From NCBI RefSeq assembly GCF_029023725.1, contig NZ_CP119075.1, forward strand, positions 1,173,501 through 1,237,500: a stretch of DNA of 64,000 bases. Reading direction: 5' to 3'. Shown here piece by piece: positions 43,145 through 52,734 of this stretch (position 1 is its first letter; every line of letters begins with the position of its first letter). Under the pieces are notes generated by a model, which was not told the origin of the DNA, did no database searches, and saw only the letters and a program-made list of their open reading frames with translations. The translations under genes were made by a program, and so were the position numbers. Source of the DNA: Synoicihabitans lomoniglobus. Its GTDB lineage: Bacteria; Verrucomicrobiota; Verrucomicrobiia; Opitutales; Opitutaceae.

Positions 43145-44647
43145 TTAGACCGTGGCGGTGGCGGACTGGGGACCGTCTTCCTCCTGGGAGGGCAAGGGAT
43201 GTTCCTCAAAGAGCTGGTCGAGGGGGCGTTGAAACAGTTCTGCTTTAGTGAGCGCATCCACGGCGGTGTTGTAGTGTGCGAGCAGGGGTTCGCGGTGTGC
43301 GAGGATCGGACCGGCGGGGTCATCGCCCAGATCGTCGTCGCGTTTTTTGAAATGAGCCAGGGTGGTGCGTCCGAGCGGTCGCGCGGGGTGATAACGATCG
43401 TCGGTGGCGGGTTCTCCGTTGGGGGCGGGAATCGGCGTGATGAGGTGCATGCGGACCAGTCGATCCAGACAGGCGTTGAGCAGTTGATCGGGAACCCCGA
43501 TGGCGAGGCCCAGCTCCGAAGCGGTTTGCGGGGATTGGCAGGAATGAAACCGTCGGCACACGGTGAGCAAGACCACCAGTGAGAGCCGTTCCCGCATGGA
43601 CTCGGCGAGGGTGTTCCAGGCCGCCTTGGAGTTGCGGAATCGCACGTTTTGCACCGCGTAGCTGACCTGGCCGCCCAGCAGCACAAAGAACCAGAAAATG
43701 TAGAGCCCGAACATGAGCACGATGGGAATCGCGAGCGAGCCGTAGAGTGCTTTGGTTTGCAGGACGCGGCTGATGTAGATGAACGCGAGGTAGTTGTTCG
43801 AGATGAGCAGCACGCCGACGAGGAAGGCGCCCACCGTGGCCGACCCCCAGAAGACGTGGGTATTGGGTATGGCCCGATAAAACACGGCTAGGATTGCCAC
43901 CAGCAGAGTGAATGAACCCAGGGGCAGAAAGTATTTCAACCACTCGACCAACGTATCGCCGAACGGCATGATCTCTTGGAAAACGTTGAGGAATGCGCCG
44001 GCGGAGAGGCCCGTGAGGGCGGCAAAAAACAGCACCGCGCCGAGCGACAGCACGGTCCAGTAGAAGACGATGCGCAGCAGCCACGATCGTCCGCGGCGCA
44101 CGCCCCAGATGTCGTTGAAGGCGGTCTCGATGGACGTGAACAGCTGCAGAACGATGATAATGAGGGTGAGGGCGCCGACGGCCCCAACCGTGCCGTTGCG
44201 GGAACTCGATACGAAACCGTTGATGAACTCGACCAACTCGGGGCGCACTTCGATGGCGTCGTCGCCGGGGTCGGAGGCGTCGTCGAAATCGCCGATCGCC
44301 TGCTCCGCCGTGACCCGCTCGTATTCATTGAGCTGAGGCGCGACGAACTTGATCATGGTGTTCAGCGACTCAACCGCCAGGTCGGGGTTGTCATCATCGA
44401 GCATGAACCCCGCGACCATCATGACGAGGGCGATCAACGGCCCCAGACCGATCAGCGAACTAAAGCTCAGCGCGGCCGCCCGACTCACGGCCCGGTTTTC
44501 ATCGAGTCCCGAAACGGTGATCGAAACCACGCGCAAAAACGCGTGGGCCCGGCCGCGGGGACTCTTGTCGTTGATCGATTCGGACGACCAAATCCGGGTG
44601 CGGAAGAGATGCCGAACCTCTGCGATCTGTTTTTTAAACCAGGCCAT
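43145..44647 (-). CDS. YihY/virulence factor BrkB family membrane protein
   Basis: 500 aa. Six hydrophobic spans lie in about residues 55-310 (AAALSFSSLIGLGPLIALVM, AVGALTLIIIVLQLF, TLLVAILAVFYRAIPNT), with the family GTWSSIETAFNDIWGVRRG-type helix. The C-terminal ~150 residues are a cytoplasmic extension with a winged-helix look (SELGLAIGVPDQLLNACLDR). Such extended BrkB proteins occur in several phyla; function is not established. It is followed in the same direction by the SurA/PpiD-like gene. Confidence 0.87.
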   Translation of the reverse strand: MAWFKKQIAEVRHLFRTRIWSSESINDKSPRGRAHAFLRVVSITVSGLDENRAVSRAAALSFSSLIGLGPLIALVMMVAGFMLDDDNPDLAVESLNTMIKFVAPQLNEYERVTAEQAIGDFDDASDPGDDAIEVRPELVEFINGFVSSSRNGTVGAVGALTLIIIVLQLFTSIETAFNDIWGVRRGRSWLLRIVFYWTVLSLGAVLFFAALTGLSAGAFLNVFQEIMPFGDTLVEWLKYFLPLGSFTLLVAILAVFYRAIPNTHVFWGSATVGAFLVGVLLISNNYLAFIYISRVLQTKALYGSLAIPIVLMFGLYIFWFFVLLGGQVSYAVQNVRFRNSKAAWNTLAESMRERLSLVVLLTVCRRFHSCQSPQTASELGLAIGVPDQLLNACLDRLVRMHLITPIPAPNGEPATDDRYHPARPLGRTTLAHFKKRDDDLGDDPAGPILAHREPLLAHYNTAVDALTKAELFQRPLDQLFEEHPLPSQEEDGPQSATATV

Positions 44648-44670
44648 GGACGCGGTCGAGGCCTACGCGA

Positions 44671-45423
44671 TCAGGAGTTGAGCACAGTCCAGGCAAACAT
44701 GCCCATGCCGCCGATCCCAATCACTGCGGTGACGATAACGGCAAACAGGTTGGTGAAGACGGTGGAAAAATAGATCCCCACCGATCCCACCACGGAATAA
44801 AGCGCGGTATGGGTGTCGCCTTGGGTGAAAAAAAACAGTCCGAGAAATCCCGCCCCCAGCGCGGCGCGAAAGCGGATGAACGGATAGATTGCCACCGCCT
44901 GCAGCAACATGACGATGAACAGGAACAGATCCACCGCCCCGAGAATCGCAAAGGGTTGCTGGAGCAACTTGGGGTAGTTCCCGGCCACGATGACATCGAT
45001 GGATGGCGCCAGCAGTGCGAGGCCACTGATGAGGAGAATCAGGGTGCACGCATACATGCTGATCTGGGCATTGCGGGCGAGCGCCTCCGCGGGATCTGCT
45101 TTACCCTTGGTATCGGCGGAGCGTCCCTCGGCCGCAGCGAGCATGTCGGCGACCTCGATGGGCGGAACACTCTCCGAGGTCGTGTTGAGCGATTTGATTT
45201 CTCCTTTGGCCCGGACCTGCAGCTTTTTCTTTTCGGGGTAGAGCTGCTTCATGAGCTCGGCATCGGAACCGACACTGACCCATTGTTCCTTGGCGGCATC
45301 GTAGTAAACCGTCTCGGCCGTGACTTGTCCGTTTTCCGCGAGCGAAGTGAGTTGTTCGAGGTTGAAGGGACCGCGGGCTTCGCTGTCGGACTCGTTGCGG
45401 ATGTAATACTCCTGCGGGGCCAT
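44671..45423 (-). CDS. GYF-domain (DUF4339) membrane protein
   Basis: 250 aa from ATG 45423; a TTG 36 bp upstream is less likely. The N-terminal ~60 residues are a GYF_2/DUF4339 domain (YYIRNESDSEARGPFNLEQL, AAKEQWVSV). A charged linker precedes four hydrophobic spans (ACTLILLISGLALLAPS, AILGAVDLFLFIVMLLQAVA, GSVGIYFSTVFTNLFAVIVT). GYF_2 domains are presumed to bind peptides; the protein's role is unknown. It lies between argS and the YihY gene in the same orientation. Confidence 0.78.
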   Translation of the reverse strand: MAPQEYYIRNESDSEARGPFNLEQLTSLAENGQVTAETVYYDAAKEQWVSVGSDAELMKQLYPEKKKLQVRAKGEIKSLNTTSESVPPIEVADMLAAAEGRSADTKGKADPAEALARNAQISMYACTLILLISGLALLAPSIDVIVAGNYPKLLQQPFAILGAVDLFLFIVMLLQAVAIYPFIRFRAALGAGFLGLFFFTQGDTHTALYSVVGSVGIYFSTVFTNLFAVIVTAVIGIGGMGMFAWTVLNS

Positions 45424-45486
45424 CGGCCGGAAGCTGTTTGAGGAGAGGGTCGGTCGCAAGGCTGTTTTAGAGGGGCCGGCAAAGGG

Positions 45487-47250
45487 TCACATCCGCTTCA
45501 GCGTGCGCAGTCCGAGCAAATTCAGGCCGGTTTCCAAAATCAACAAGGTGCGGGCGCACAGGCGCAGGCGACGGGCCCGCACGCCGGCGTCGTCGACCGC
45601 CACTTTGTCGGCGTTGTAAAAAGCGCTGAATTCCCCCGCGAGTTCGTAGAGGTAGAGGCAAAGCGTATGCGGGCGAAGCTGGCCGATCGTGGCGCGCAGC
45701 GCTTCCGGGAATTTGGTGAGCTTGCGGGCGAGGGTGACTTCGGTGGCAGTGACCAGCGGGGTGGCTGCGGCGGTCGCTGCTGCGGCGGAGGGATCGGTGT
45801 CGAGTTTGCGGAAAATGGAGTGGATGCGGGCGACGGCGTAGAGCAGGTAGGCGGCGGTGTTGCCCTCGAGGGAAATCATTTTGTCCCAGGAAAACACATA
45901 GTCACTGGAGCGGTTTTGGGAGAGGTCGGCGTATTGCACCGAGCCGACGCCGACGATGGCGGCGACGGCCTGTTGTTCTGCGGGCGGAAGATTCGCGCTC
46001 TTGCTGGCGACCAGTTGGGCGGCGCGTTCGGTGGCTTCCGCGAGGAGGTCGCGCAGTTTGATGTTTTCGCCCGAGCGGGTTTTGAGCGGCTTGCCGTTTT
46101 CGCCCAGCACGGTGCCAAACGACGTGTGTTCCAAGCGGGGCAGGGGACGGTTCGTTTTGGCGAACCATTTTTCGGCCGTCAAAAACAGCTGCTGGCAATG
46201 GTCGCCCTGGCGAGAGTCGATCACGTAGATCACCCCGTCGGCCTGGAAATGCTCCACCCGGTAAAGGATGGTGGCGAGATCAGTGGACGCGTAGTTGGCG
46301 GCGCCGTCGCTTTTGCGGATGAGAAAGGGCTGCTTGCTGAAACGCGGGTGCTCGGGGTGAAAAACGACCAGCGCGCCTTCGCTGATTTCGGCCAGACCGA
46401 GATCGGTGAGTTCCGCGTAAACCTGGCTCACTTTATCGTTATAAAAGCTCTCTCCCAGGGTATGGTCGAAGGTGATGCCGAATTGGTCGTAGATCTTCTG
46501 AAACGCCGCGAGGGAGACCTCGTTGATATGCCGCCAGATGGCGAGGTTCTCTTCGTTGCCGGACTGGAGATTGACGAGTTCCTGGCGGGCGTCCTCCAGG
46601 ACGGATTCGTCTTCGTCGGCGGTTTTGTTGCCGAGTTTGTAGAGTCGTTCGAACTCCTCGAGCGGGTCCTGAGCGAGAGCGTCGGCGTTGAGGTGTCGTT
46701 TATAGGCCCAGATCAATTTGCCAAAGCCGGTGCCCCAATCGCCGATGTGGTTGTCGCGGATCACTTTGGCACCGCCGAACTCGAGCAGGCGGCACATCGC
46801 TTCACCGATGACGGCGGAGCGCAGGTGACCGACGTGCATTTGTTTGGCCGTGTTGGGCGAACTGTAATCGACGATAAACGTTTGGCCGGACTCGGGTTGG
46901 GTCGCGCTGGCGCCTTCGCGCAGGGACGGCTCGGTCGCGTAGGTCGCCAGCCAGGATTCCAGCGTGGCGGGGCGGCAGGTGAAATTGAGAAAGCCGGGGC
47001 CGGCGATGGCGACCTCGAAGGCGTCGGTCAGGCTCGCGGGGAGAGCGGCGACGACCTGCTCGGCGAGGGCGCGCGGGTTTTGCTTGGTCCGTTTGGCGTA
47101 GGGAAGCACGCCATTGGCCTGAAAGTCACCGTGGCGGGCATCGGCCGTGCGCACCTCGGGGGCAAACGGAGCTGCATCCAGACCCAGTTGGGCGGCGGCT
47201 TGGTTAAGCGCGGCTTCGATGGCGGTGGCAAAGTTGAACGGGACGGACAT
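45487..47250 (-). CDS. argS: Arginyl-tRNA synthetase
   Basis: 587 aa from ATG 47250; a TTG 36 bp upstream is not preferred. It has the N-terminal Add-1 domain, the class I HIGH variant HVGH in SSPNTAKQMHVGHLRS, DNHIGDWGTGFGKL, YASTDLATILYRV and the DALR anticodon-binding domain at the C-terminus (YAVARIHSIFRK, FSAFYNADKV). It charges tRNA-Arg. The KMSK loop is replaced by a divergent segment, as is usual for many ArgRS. A 235-bp divergent intergenic region separates it from deoA. Confidence 0.95.
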   Translation of the reverse strand: MSVPFNFATAIEAALNQAAAQLGLDAAPFAPEVRTADARHGDFQANGVLPYAKRTKQNPRALAEQVVAALPASLTDAFEVAIAGPGFLNFTCRPATLESWLATYATEPSLREGASATQPESGQTFIVDYSSPNTAKQMHVGHLRSAVIGEAMCRLLEFGGAKVIRDNHIGDWGTGFGKLIWAYKRHLNADALAQDPLEEFERLYKLGNKTADEDESVLEDARQELVNLQSGNEENLAIWRHINEVSLAAFQKIYDQFGITFDHTLGESFYNDKVSQVYAELTDLGLAEISEGALVVFHPEHPRFSKQPFLIRKSDGAANYASTDLATILYRVEHFQADGVIYVIDSRQGDHCQQLFLTAEKWFAKTNRPLPRLEHTSFGTVLGENGKPLKTRSGENIKLRDLLAEATERAAQLVASKSANLPPAEQQAVAAIVGVGSVQYADLSQNRSSDYVFSWDKMISLEGNTAAYLLYAVARIHSIFRKLDTDPSAAAATAAATPLVTATEVTLARKLTKFPEALRATIGQLRPHTLCLYLYELAGEFSAFYNADKVAVDDAGVRARRLRLCARTLLILETGLNLLGLRTLKRM

Positions 47251-47485
47251 CTCGTCAATGAACCGGTGCTCTCCCAAGCCGGGCAAGCGTCTAATTTAGG
47301 GGATTTCAACCCGATTAAAGGTGATCAAAAGCTATCAGTAGTGCGACCTAAGGTTATGATTTCTAGAAGGATACTGCCCCTGGCTCCCTATAAGCATCTG
47401 TAATTTTGACTCGACAACTGAGGATTATTTGACCTAACCTTGAAGGTTTACGGCCAGAAAGGTCCTTCAGTTATTCACATTACAC

Positions 47486-48841
47486 ATGAGCAAACGCACA
47501 CTGCCTCCACGCAGGTTTATCAAGCCAACCTTCGAATTCTTGATCGAAAAGAAACGCGATGGTGGTGAATTCACTCAAGAAGAAATCCGCTTCATAATCG
47601 ATAGCACCCTGGATGGAGATTTGCCGGACCACCAGTTGTCGGCGCTGTTGATGGCGATCTATTTTCAGCAAATGTCCGCTCAAGAGACGGCGGAATTGAC
47701 GGAGGAGATGATGCTGTCGGGCGAGGTGATCGACCTCTCCCATATTGCGAAGCCCAAGATCGACAAATATTCCACGGGTGGGGTGGGCGACAAAACCTCC
47801 CTCGTTCTCGTGCCTTTGGCCATGGCGGCCGGAGTCGTGGTCCCGATGATGTGCGGCAATGAGCACGATTACATCATCAACACGTTGACCAAGCTCTCGG
47901 CGGTGCCGGGGTTCAAGGACGAGCTCTCCATCGACGATTTCGTGAAGCAGCTCGAGAAGATCGGCGGCGCCATCGTCAAGCAGGACAAGGATCTCGCTCC
48001 GGCCGACGCCAAGTATTACGCGATGCGCAAGGCCACGGGAACGATCCCGAGCCTCCCGCTCATCACGGGTTCCGTGCTCTCCAAGAAACTCGCCGAGGGT
48101 TCCGAGGGTCTCGTGATCGACGTCAAGTGGGGCAACGGTTCCTTCATCAAGGATCTGGAGCAGGCCAAGCAGCTCGCTCGTTCGATGACCCGGGTCGGTC
48201 GCTCCATGAAACGCCGTTGCGTCGCACTGGTCACCGACATGAACCAACCGCTCGGCGATACCGTCGGCACGGCGTTGGAACTCAAGGAAGCGATTCAATT
48301 GCTCAAGGGCGAAGGTCCCGAGGATCTGCAGGAACTCGTGCTCAAGCTCGGTATGGAAATCGTCCGTCTCGCCGGTGTTGCCGGTTCGACACTTTCCGCC
48401 AAGCAAACCGTGCAACGTCACCTCACGGACGGTTCGGCGCTCGAAAAGCTCAAGGATCTCATCTCCGCGCAAGGCGGTGACACCTCTTACATCGACAACC
48501 CGGAGAAGTTTGGCGAAGCCAAGCACATCCGCAAACTGCCGGCTCCGAAGCGCGGCTACGTCCACACCATCAACGCCGCGATGATCGCGCGCGGGGTGCA
48601 CATTCTCGGCGCCGGGCCCTCCGGCGGCAAGGGCAAGACCGCCGGCAAGATCGACTACGCCGTGGGTGTGTCCGAGATCCGCAAGGTGGGCACGCAGGTG
48701 AAACAGGGCGAGCCGCTCATGATGATTCACTACAACGACGAGTCCAAACTCGAGCAGGCGTTGGAATACTTCAAGAGTGCCTACCGTCTCGCGCCGAAGC
48801 GTCCGACGCCGCCGCCGTTGGTGGTGGAGCGCGTGGCTTGA
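47486..48841 (+). CDS. Thymidine/pyrimidine-nucleoside phosphorylase homologue with altered loop
   Basis: 451 aa, the usual family length. Conserved parts are KYSTGGVGDKTSL (phosphate side), RKATGTIPSLPLITGSVLSKKLAEG (pyrimidine-binding Arg, Ser, Lys), LVTDMNQPLG, and the C-terminal domain with GVGVSEIRKVGTQVKQGEPL-type sequence. The usual SGRGLGHTGGTLDKLE loop is instead CGNEHDYIINTLTKLS (about residues 128-143), changing residues that contact phosphate and substrate. The fold and family are firm; activity on thymidine is uncertain. It has its own terminator. Confidence 0.82.
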   Translation: MSKRTLPPRRFIKPTFEFLIEKKRDGGEFTQEEIRFIIDSTLDGDLPDHQLSALLMAIYFQQMSAQETAELTEEMMLSGEVIDLSHIAKPKIDKYSTGGVGDKTSLVLVPLAMAAGVVVPMMCGNEHDYIINTLTKLSAVPGFKDELSIDDFVKQLEKIGGAIVKQDKDLAPADAKYYAMRKATGTIPSLPLITGSVLSKKLAEGSEGLVIDVKWGNGSFIKDLEQAKQLARSMTRVGRSMKRRCVALVTDMNQPLGDTVGTALELKEAIQLLKGEGPEDLQELVLKLGMEIVRLAGVAGSTLSAKQTVQRHLTDGSALEKLKDLISAQGGDTSYIDNPEKFGEAKHIRKLPAPKRGYVHTINAAMIARGVHILGAGPSGGKGKTAGKIDYAVGVSEIRKVGTQVKQGEPLMMIHYNDESKLEQALEYFKSAYRLAPKRPTPPPLVVERVA

Positions 48842-48869
48842 TCGTCCGCGAGATTTCCCAATCCCTTTC

Positions 48870-48900
48870 AAGGCCGATGCGTATTGCATCGGCCTTTTTG
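48870..48900 (+). terminator. Rho-independent terminator of the thymidine phosphorylase homologue
   Basis: A perfect stem AGGCCGATGC / GCATCGGCCT with loop GTATT is followed by TTTT, 29 bp after the stop codon. Confidence 0.95.
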
Positions 48901-48902
48901 TT

Positions 48903-49230
48903 GCGGATGCGCGGTGTGTCCGCGGTAGGGCGCCTGGTCTCAGGCGCTCTGATCCGAGATTCCGCAGTTGGATTTTACAGAAGGCAACGAAGAGCACGAA
49001 GCTGGAACGAGTTGCAGGCGATTATGGGCATCAATTCATTCACCCGTAGGGTGAGTTGGATGTCATGCAGCTTACTCGATTTAACTCACTTTATTACAAA
49101 GCTTTGTTAACTTTTTTACCTTCTGTGAACTGCGTTAATTAGGCTGATGCGAACCTCTAAAATACGACGCGAGCGGCTGCAAGCAGGCGGCCGACAAGAG
49201 TGGGGACGAATGTCGGGTTACAACCTGCAC
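48903..49230. other. Intergenic region without recognised gene
   Basis: About 330 bp between the two convergent terminators. Base composition drops to AT-rich around 49060-49140 (with a small ACAAAGCTTTGT palindrome at 49096). Short open frames have no ribosome site and no recognisable product. No RNA gene or repeat was recognised. Confidence 0.6.
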
Positions 49231-49264
49231 AAAAAAACCCGCACGGCCGGAGGCGGTGCGGGTT
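49231..49264 (-). terminator. Rho-independent terminator of efp
   Basis: On the minus strand the stem AACCCGCAC / GTGCGGGTT around CGCCTCCGGCC is followed by TTTTT. It lies 31 bp beyond the efp stop codon. Confidence 0.92.
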
Positions 49265-49295
49265 CGAGAAGGATCGCGGCAAAATCGCCGCCGTA

Positions 49296-49853
49296 TCAGG
49301 CGCGGCCCATGTAGGAGCCGTCGGAGGTGCTGATCTTCAGTTTCTCGCCTTCCTTGATGAAGAGCGGGACTTGCACCACGAGGCCGGTTTCCATGGTGGC
49401 CGGCTTTTGCACGTTGCTGGCCGTGTCGCCCTTGATGCCATCGGCGCTTTCGGTGACCTCGAGAACCACGGATGTCGGCAGGTCGACCGTGATCGGGTTT
49501 TCGTCGACGTAGAGCACCTCGACTTCGCCATTGGGCGTCAGGTAGTTCTTGGCGTCGCCAATGAGTTCGGCGGAGAGCTCGATCGTTTCAAAGGTCTCCG
49601 GGTCCATGAACGCGAACTGATCGCGATCGGCGTAGCTGAACTCCAATTTCTTACGCTCGGTCATGAGCACATCCATCTGATCCGAGGAGGAGAACCGTTG
49701 GTCGAGGGATTTCCCGTAGATGAGATTGCGCATCTTGATCTGGACGAAAGCGCGCAGGTTGCCCGGCGTGCGATGGTTGGTTTCGAGGATCAAGTGAGGG
49801 GCACCGTTGTATTTAACAACTTGGCCGCGGCGGACATCATTGGCGGAAGGCAT
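49296..49853 (-). CDS. efp: Elongation factor P
   Basis: 185 aa with the three EF-P domains: KOW-like domain I (VRRGQVVKYNGAPHLILE), OB domain II (ELIGDAKNYLTPNGEVEVLYVDENPITVDLP) and OB domain III (SNVQKPATMETGLVVQVPLFIKEGEKLKI). EF-P relieves ribosome stalling at polyproline. The tip of the domain-I loop, Lys34 in E. coli, is Asn32 here (TPGNLRAFV), so neither lysylation by EpmA nor rhamnosylation of an Arg by EarP applies. It is divergent from lpxC-fabZ. Confidence 0.95.
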   Translation of the reverse strand: MPSANDVRRGQVVKYNGAPHLILETNHRTPGNLRAFVQIKMRNLIYGKSLDQRFSSSDQMDVLMTERKKLEFSYADRDQFAFMDPETFETIELSAELIGDAKNYLTPNGEVEVLYVDENPITVDLPTSVVLEVTESADGIKGDTASNVQKPATMETGLVVQVPLFIKEGEKLKISTSDGSYMGRA

Positions 49854-49990
49854 GGTGTGGGAAAGGGTGTGGAGGGATTGAAAAGGTCGATGGTTAACGA
49901 ACCGCCCCGGCGACTGTCAAGGGTCTCGCCGGTCTCTGCATCTCGGGACTTGCCCTGTGCACGTGCATGGTTCGAGATTCGCGCAACTAC

Positions 49991-51307
49991 ATGAAACAAC
50001 GCACGCTAACGCGTGAGGTTTCGGTCACCGGCCAGGGTTTGCACACAGGGCAAGCCGTCACGCTTACCCTTAAGCCTGCGCCCGCCGGTGCCGGCCTCGT
50101 CTTTAAACGCACCGACCTTTCCGGCCAACCCGAGATCAAACCTCGCGTGGCCCAAGTGACTGATTTGGTGCGCAACACCACCATCCAGGAGGGCCACACC
50201 AAGATCAATCTGGTGGAGCACGTGCTGAGCGCCCTCACGGGTTGCGGCATCGACAATGCCGTCATCGAAATGGATGCGTCCGAGCCGCCCATCATGGACG
50301 GATCGGCCAAACCCTTCGTTGACGTGATCCTCGCGGGCGAACCGACCGAGCAGGACGCCACGCGCGAATATTTTGTCCTGGATGAGCCGGTCTCGGTGAC
50401 CAAGGGCAACTCCTCGTTGATCGCGTTGCCACACGACGGCTTCAAGATCACCTGCACCTCGGCGGATGATCGCGGCATTCATACGCAGCACCTCACGCTC
50501 GATATCGATCCCGACGCCTACATCACGCAGATCGCCGCGTCGCGCACGTTCACGATATTCGAGGACATTGAGGAGTTGCTCAAGGCCGGTAAAATCAAGG
50601 GCGGTTCACTCGACTGCGCCATCGTGATCAAGGGTGACAAGATCATGTCCAAGGACCCGCTGCGGTTTAAGGACGAGTTCGTGCGTCACAAGATTCTGGA
50701 TATCATCGGCGATATCACGCTGCTCGGTCTGCCGCTCAAAGCGCACATCATCGCGACGCGCCCCGGCCACGCCATTAATGCTGATTTGACCAAGGCCTTG
50801 GCTGAGAAAATGGCGGAGCGAGCGAAGAAAAAGAAAAAGCGTCCCACCATCGTGCTGCCGACGGAAACCTCCCTCGATATCCGCCGCATCCTCGAAACCA
50901 TTCCGCACCGCTATCCGTTTGTGATGGTCGATCGGGTGGTGGAGTTCATCGGCGACGACGCGCTGGTCGCGATCAAAAACGTGACGATCAACGAGCCCTA
51001 TTTCATGGGGCACTTCCCCGAAAGTCCCGTCATGCCCGGCGTGCTCCAACTGGAAGCCATGGCCCAGGCCGCCGGCATCATCATGCTGCGCAAGGGCGAA
51101 CGGGCGGGCAGCACGGCGTTTTTCCTTAGCGCCGATAAAGTAAAATTCCGCAAACCGGTGCTGCCGGGTGACCAGTTGATCATCAATGCCAAGATCGTGA
51201 AAATGCGCGGCACCAAAATGGCGCAGGCCGAGTGCACCTGTTCCGTCAATGGCCAGGTGGTTTCCGGAGCCGAGCTCATGTTTGCGATCGTGACGGAAAC
51301 CGAGTAG
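49991..51307 (+). CDS. lpxC/fabZ: Bifunctional UDP-3-O-acyl-GlcNAc deacetylase / 3-hydroxyacyl-ACP dehydratase
   Basis: 438 aa from ATG 49991. The N-terminal ~280 residues are LpxC: zinc ligands His77 (in LVEHVLSAL) and His233/Asp237 (in [11 protein letters not shown]). Residues about 290-438 are FabZ: PHRYPF, catalytic His341 in [12 protein letters not shown] and Glu355. LpxC makes the committed step of lipid A synthesis; FabZ dehydrates hydroxyacyl-ACP. The two draw on the same acyl-ACP pool. This fusion is known in Bacteroidota, Chlorobi and some relatives, which informs the taxonomic guess. It is followed after 14 bp by lpxA. Confidence 0.96.
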   Translation: MKQRTLTREVSVTGQGLHTGQAVTLTLKPAPAGAGLVFKRTDLSGQPEIKPRVAQVTDLVRNTTIQEGHTKINLVEHVLSALTGCGIDNAVIEMDASEPPIMDGSAKPFVDVILAGEPTEQDATREYFVLDEPVSVTKGNSSLIALPHDGFKITCTSADDRGIHTQHLTLDIDPDAYITQIAASRTFTIFEDIEELLKAGKIKGGSLDCAIVIKGDKIMSKDPLRFKDEFVRHKILDIIGDITLLGLPLKAHIIATRPGHAINADLTKALAEKMAERAKKKKKRPTIVLPTETSLDIRRILETIPHRYPFVMVDRVVEFIGDDALVAIKNVTINEPYFMGHFPESPVMPGVLQLEAMAQAAGIIMLRKGERAGSTAFFLSADKVKFRKPVLPGDQLIINAKIVKMRGTKMAQAECTCSVNGQVVSGAELMFAIVTETE

Positions 51308-51321
51308 TTCGTCACCTCACC

Positions 51322-52107
51322 ATGTCCACCCAGATTCATCCCACCGCCGTCGTCGATCCGACGGCGCAACTCGGCGCCGATGTCGACGTCGGCCCACTGG
51401 CTTTTGTGGGGCCGGGCGTTGAGCTGGGCGACGGCACCCGGCTGCATCATCATGCCGCGGTCGAGGGCAATACCATCATGGGCGCGGGCTGCGAGGTTTA
51501 CCCGTTTGCCAATATTGGAGCCAAAACCCAGGACCTGAAATACCGGGGAGGAAATCCCGGCGTGCGGATCGGCGACCGCAATGTATTTCGGGAGTATGTG
51601 ACCGTGCATACCGGCACCGATCCCGATGCCATGACGGTGGTGGGTCACGACAACGTGCTGCTGGCTCATTGCCACGTCGCGCACGATTGCGTGCTCGGCA
51701 ACCACATCATCGCCAGCAACAGCACAGGCATCGCCGGTCATTGCGTGGTCGAGGATCACGTGGTGTTCGGAGCTGTTTCCGGCATTCACCAGTTTTGCCG
51801 CATCGGCGCCCACGCCATGATCAGCGCTTACGCGAAAATCGTGCAGGACATCGCGCCGTTTATGATCGCCGACGGGCAACCCGCCGTGATTCGGGCGATC
51901 AACAAAATCGGTCTCGAACGCCGCGGTTTCACACCGGAGCAGCTCGATCGGATCAAGCATCTGTTCCGGACGCTGTTTCGCGACGGGCTCAACCGCAGCC
52001 AGGCCTTGGAAAAGCTCAAAGCGCACGCGGCCGCCGATTCCGATGAGTTTCGGGCGGTGCTGGCGTTTGCGGAGTCCAGCCACCGCGGTCTCGCGCCCGG
52101 CGCTTAA
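51322..52107 (+). CDS. lpxA: UDP-N-acetylglucosamine acyltransferase
   Basis: 261 aa from ATG 51322. Left-handed beta-helix hexapeptide repeats start STQIHPTAVVDPTAQLGADV, with the conserved catalytic-His region ANIGAKTQDLKYRG / HVAHDCVLGNH and the LpxA C-terminal AINKIGLERRGF helix. It adds the first acyl chain in lipid A synthesis. It lies just downstream of lpxC-fabZ as in most bacteria. Acyl-chain length preference is not predicted. Confidence 0.96.
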   Translation: MSTQIHPTAVVDPTAQLGADVDVGPLAFVGPGVELGDGTRLHHHAAVEGNTIMGAGCEVYPFANIGAKTQDLKYRGGNPGVRIGDRNVFREYVTVHTGTDPDAMTVVGHDNVLLAHCHVAHDCVLGNHIIASNSTGIAGHCVVEDHVVFGAVSGIHQFCRIGAHAMISAYAKIVQDIAPFMIADGQPAVIRAINKIGLERRGFTPEQLDRIKHLFRTLFRDGLNRSQALEKLKAHAAADSDEFRAVLAFAESSHRGLAPGA

Positions 52108-52168
52108 GGGCGTTTAAAGTCGTTTTCGGCTTTGGCGCGCAGCAGGAGCGAGCGGCCTCGCCGTCCAC

Positions 52169-52615
52169 CTACTTTTTATAGACGGTCTTGGGGTCGAACA
52201 GCGGCTCCGTGGTGGTCTCGAGCTTAAAGGTCGGGTCCGCCGGATCCACCAAACGGCGGTAAAAGCAGCTCTTGTAGCCATTGTGGCAGGAGGCGTTGGC
52301 GGGGCCGGATTGTTCGACCTTGATCAACACCACATCCTGATCGCAGTCCGTGCGGATTTCCCGCACCAGCTGCACGTTGCCGGATTCCTCGCCCTTCATC
52401 CACAACTTCGACCGGGAGCGGCTCCAGTAGGTGGCCTTGCCGCTCGACAGGGTGAGTCCGAGTGACTCCGCGTTCATGAAGGCAAACATCAGCACTTCTC
52501 CGGTGGCGTGATCCTGCGTGATGCACGGAATGAGTCCGTCGGGCCCGAATTTGGGCTGGAGCGTGGAACCGAGTTCAACCTCGGCGCGGGTGGTGCGTTC
52601 TGGAAATACGGCCAT
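52169..52615 (-). CDS. hisI: Phosphoribosyl-AMP cyclohydrolase
   Basis: 148 aa, a HisI-only protein without the HisE part. Motifs [20 protein letters not shown], the metal-binding DCDQD, and [11 protein letters not shown] (Cys pair for zinc) are present. It opens the purine ring of phosphoribosyl-AMP in histidine synthesis. The gene is isolated from other his genes; the upstream neighbour on the other strand is PP2C. Confidence 0.94.
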   Translation of the reverse strand: MAVFPERTTRAEVELGSTLQPKFGPDGLIPCITQDHATGEVLMFAFMNAESLGLTLSSGKATYWSRSRSKLWMKGEESGNVQLVREIRTDCDQDVVLIKVEQSGPANASCHNGYKSCFYRRLVDPADPTFKLETTTEPLFDPKTVYKK

Positions 52616-52734
52616 GAGAGGGGAGAACGTGGGAAAATAACGCTGGTGCGTCCAGCGTGGGTTACGGGGCGCTGAAACAATTCACATCTGAGGATTGCGC
52701 CCCATGGGATCACTAATGCACGTTCCCGAGGTTC

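Noticed and set aside
47430..47460. Sigma-70 promoter for the thymidine phosphorylase homologue
   Set aside because: TTGAC-like hexamers are present but no -10 box at 16-18 bp spacing was found.
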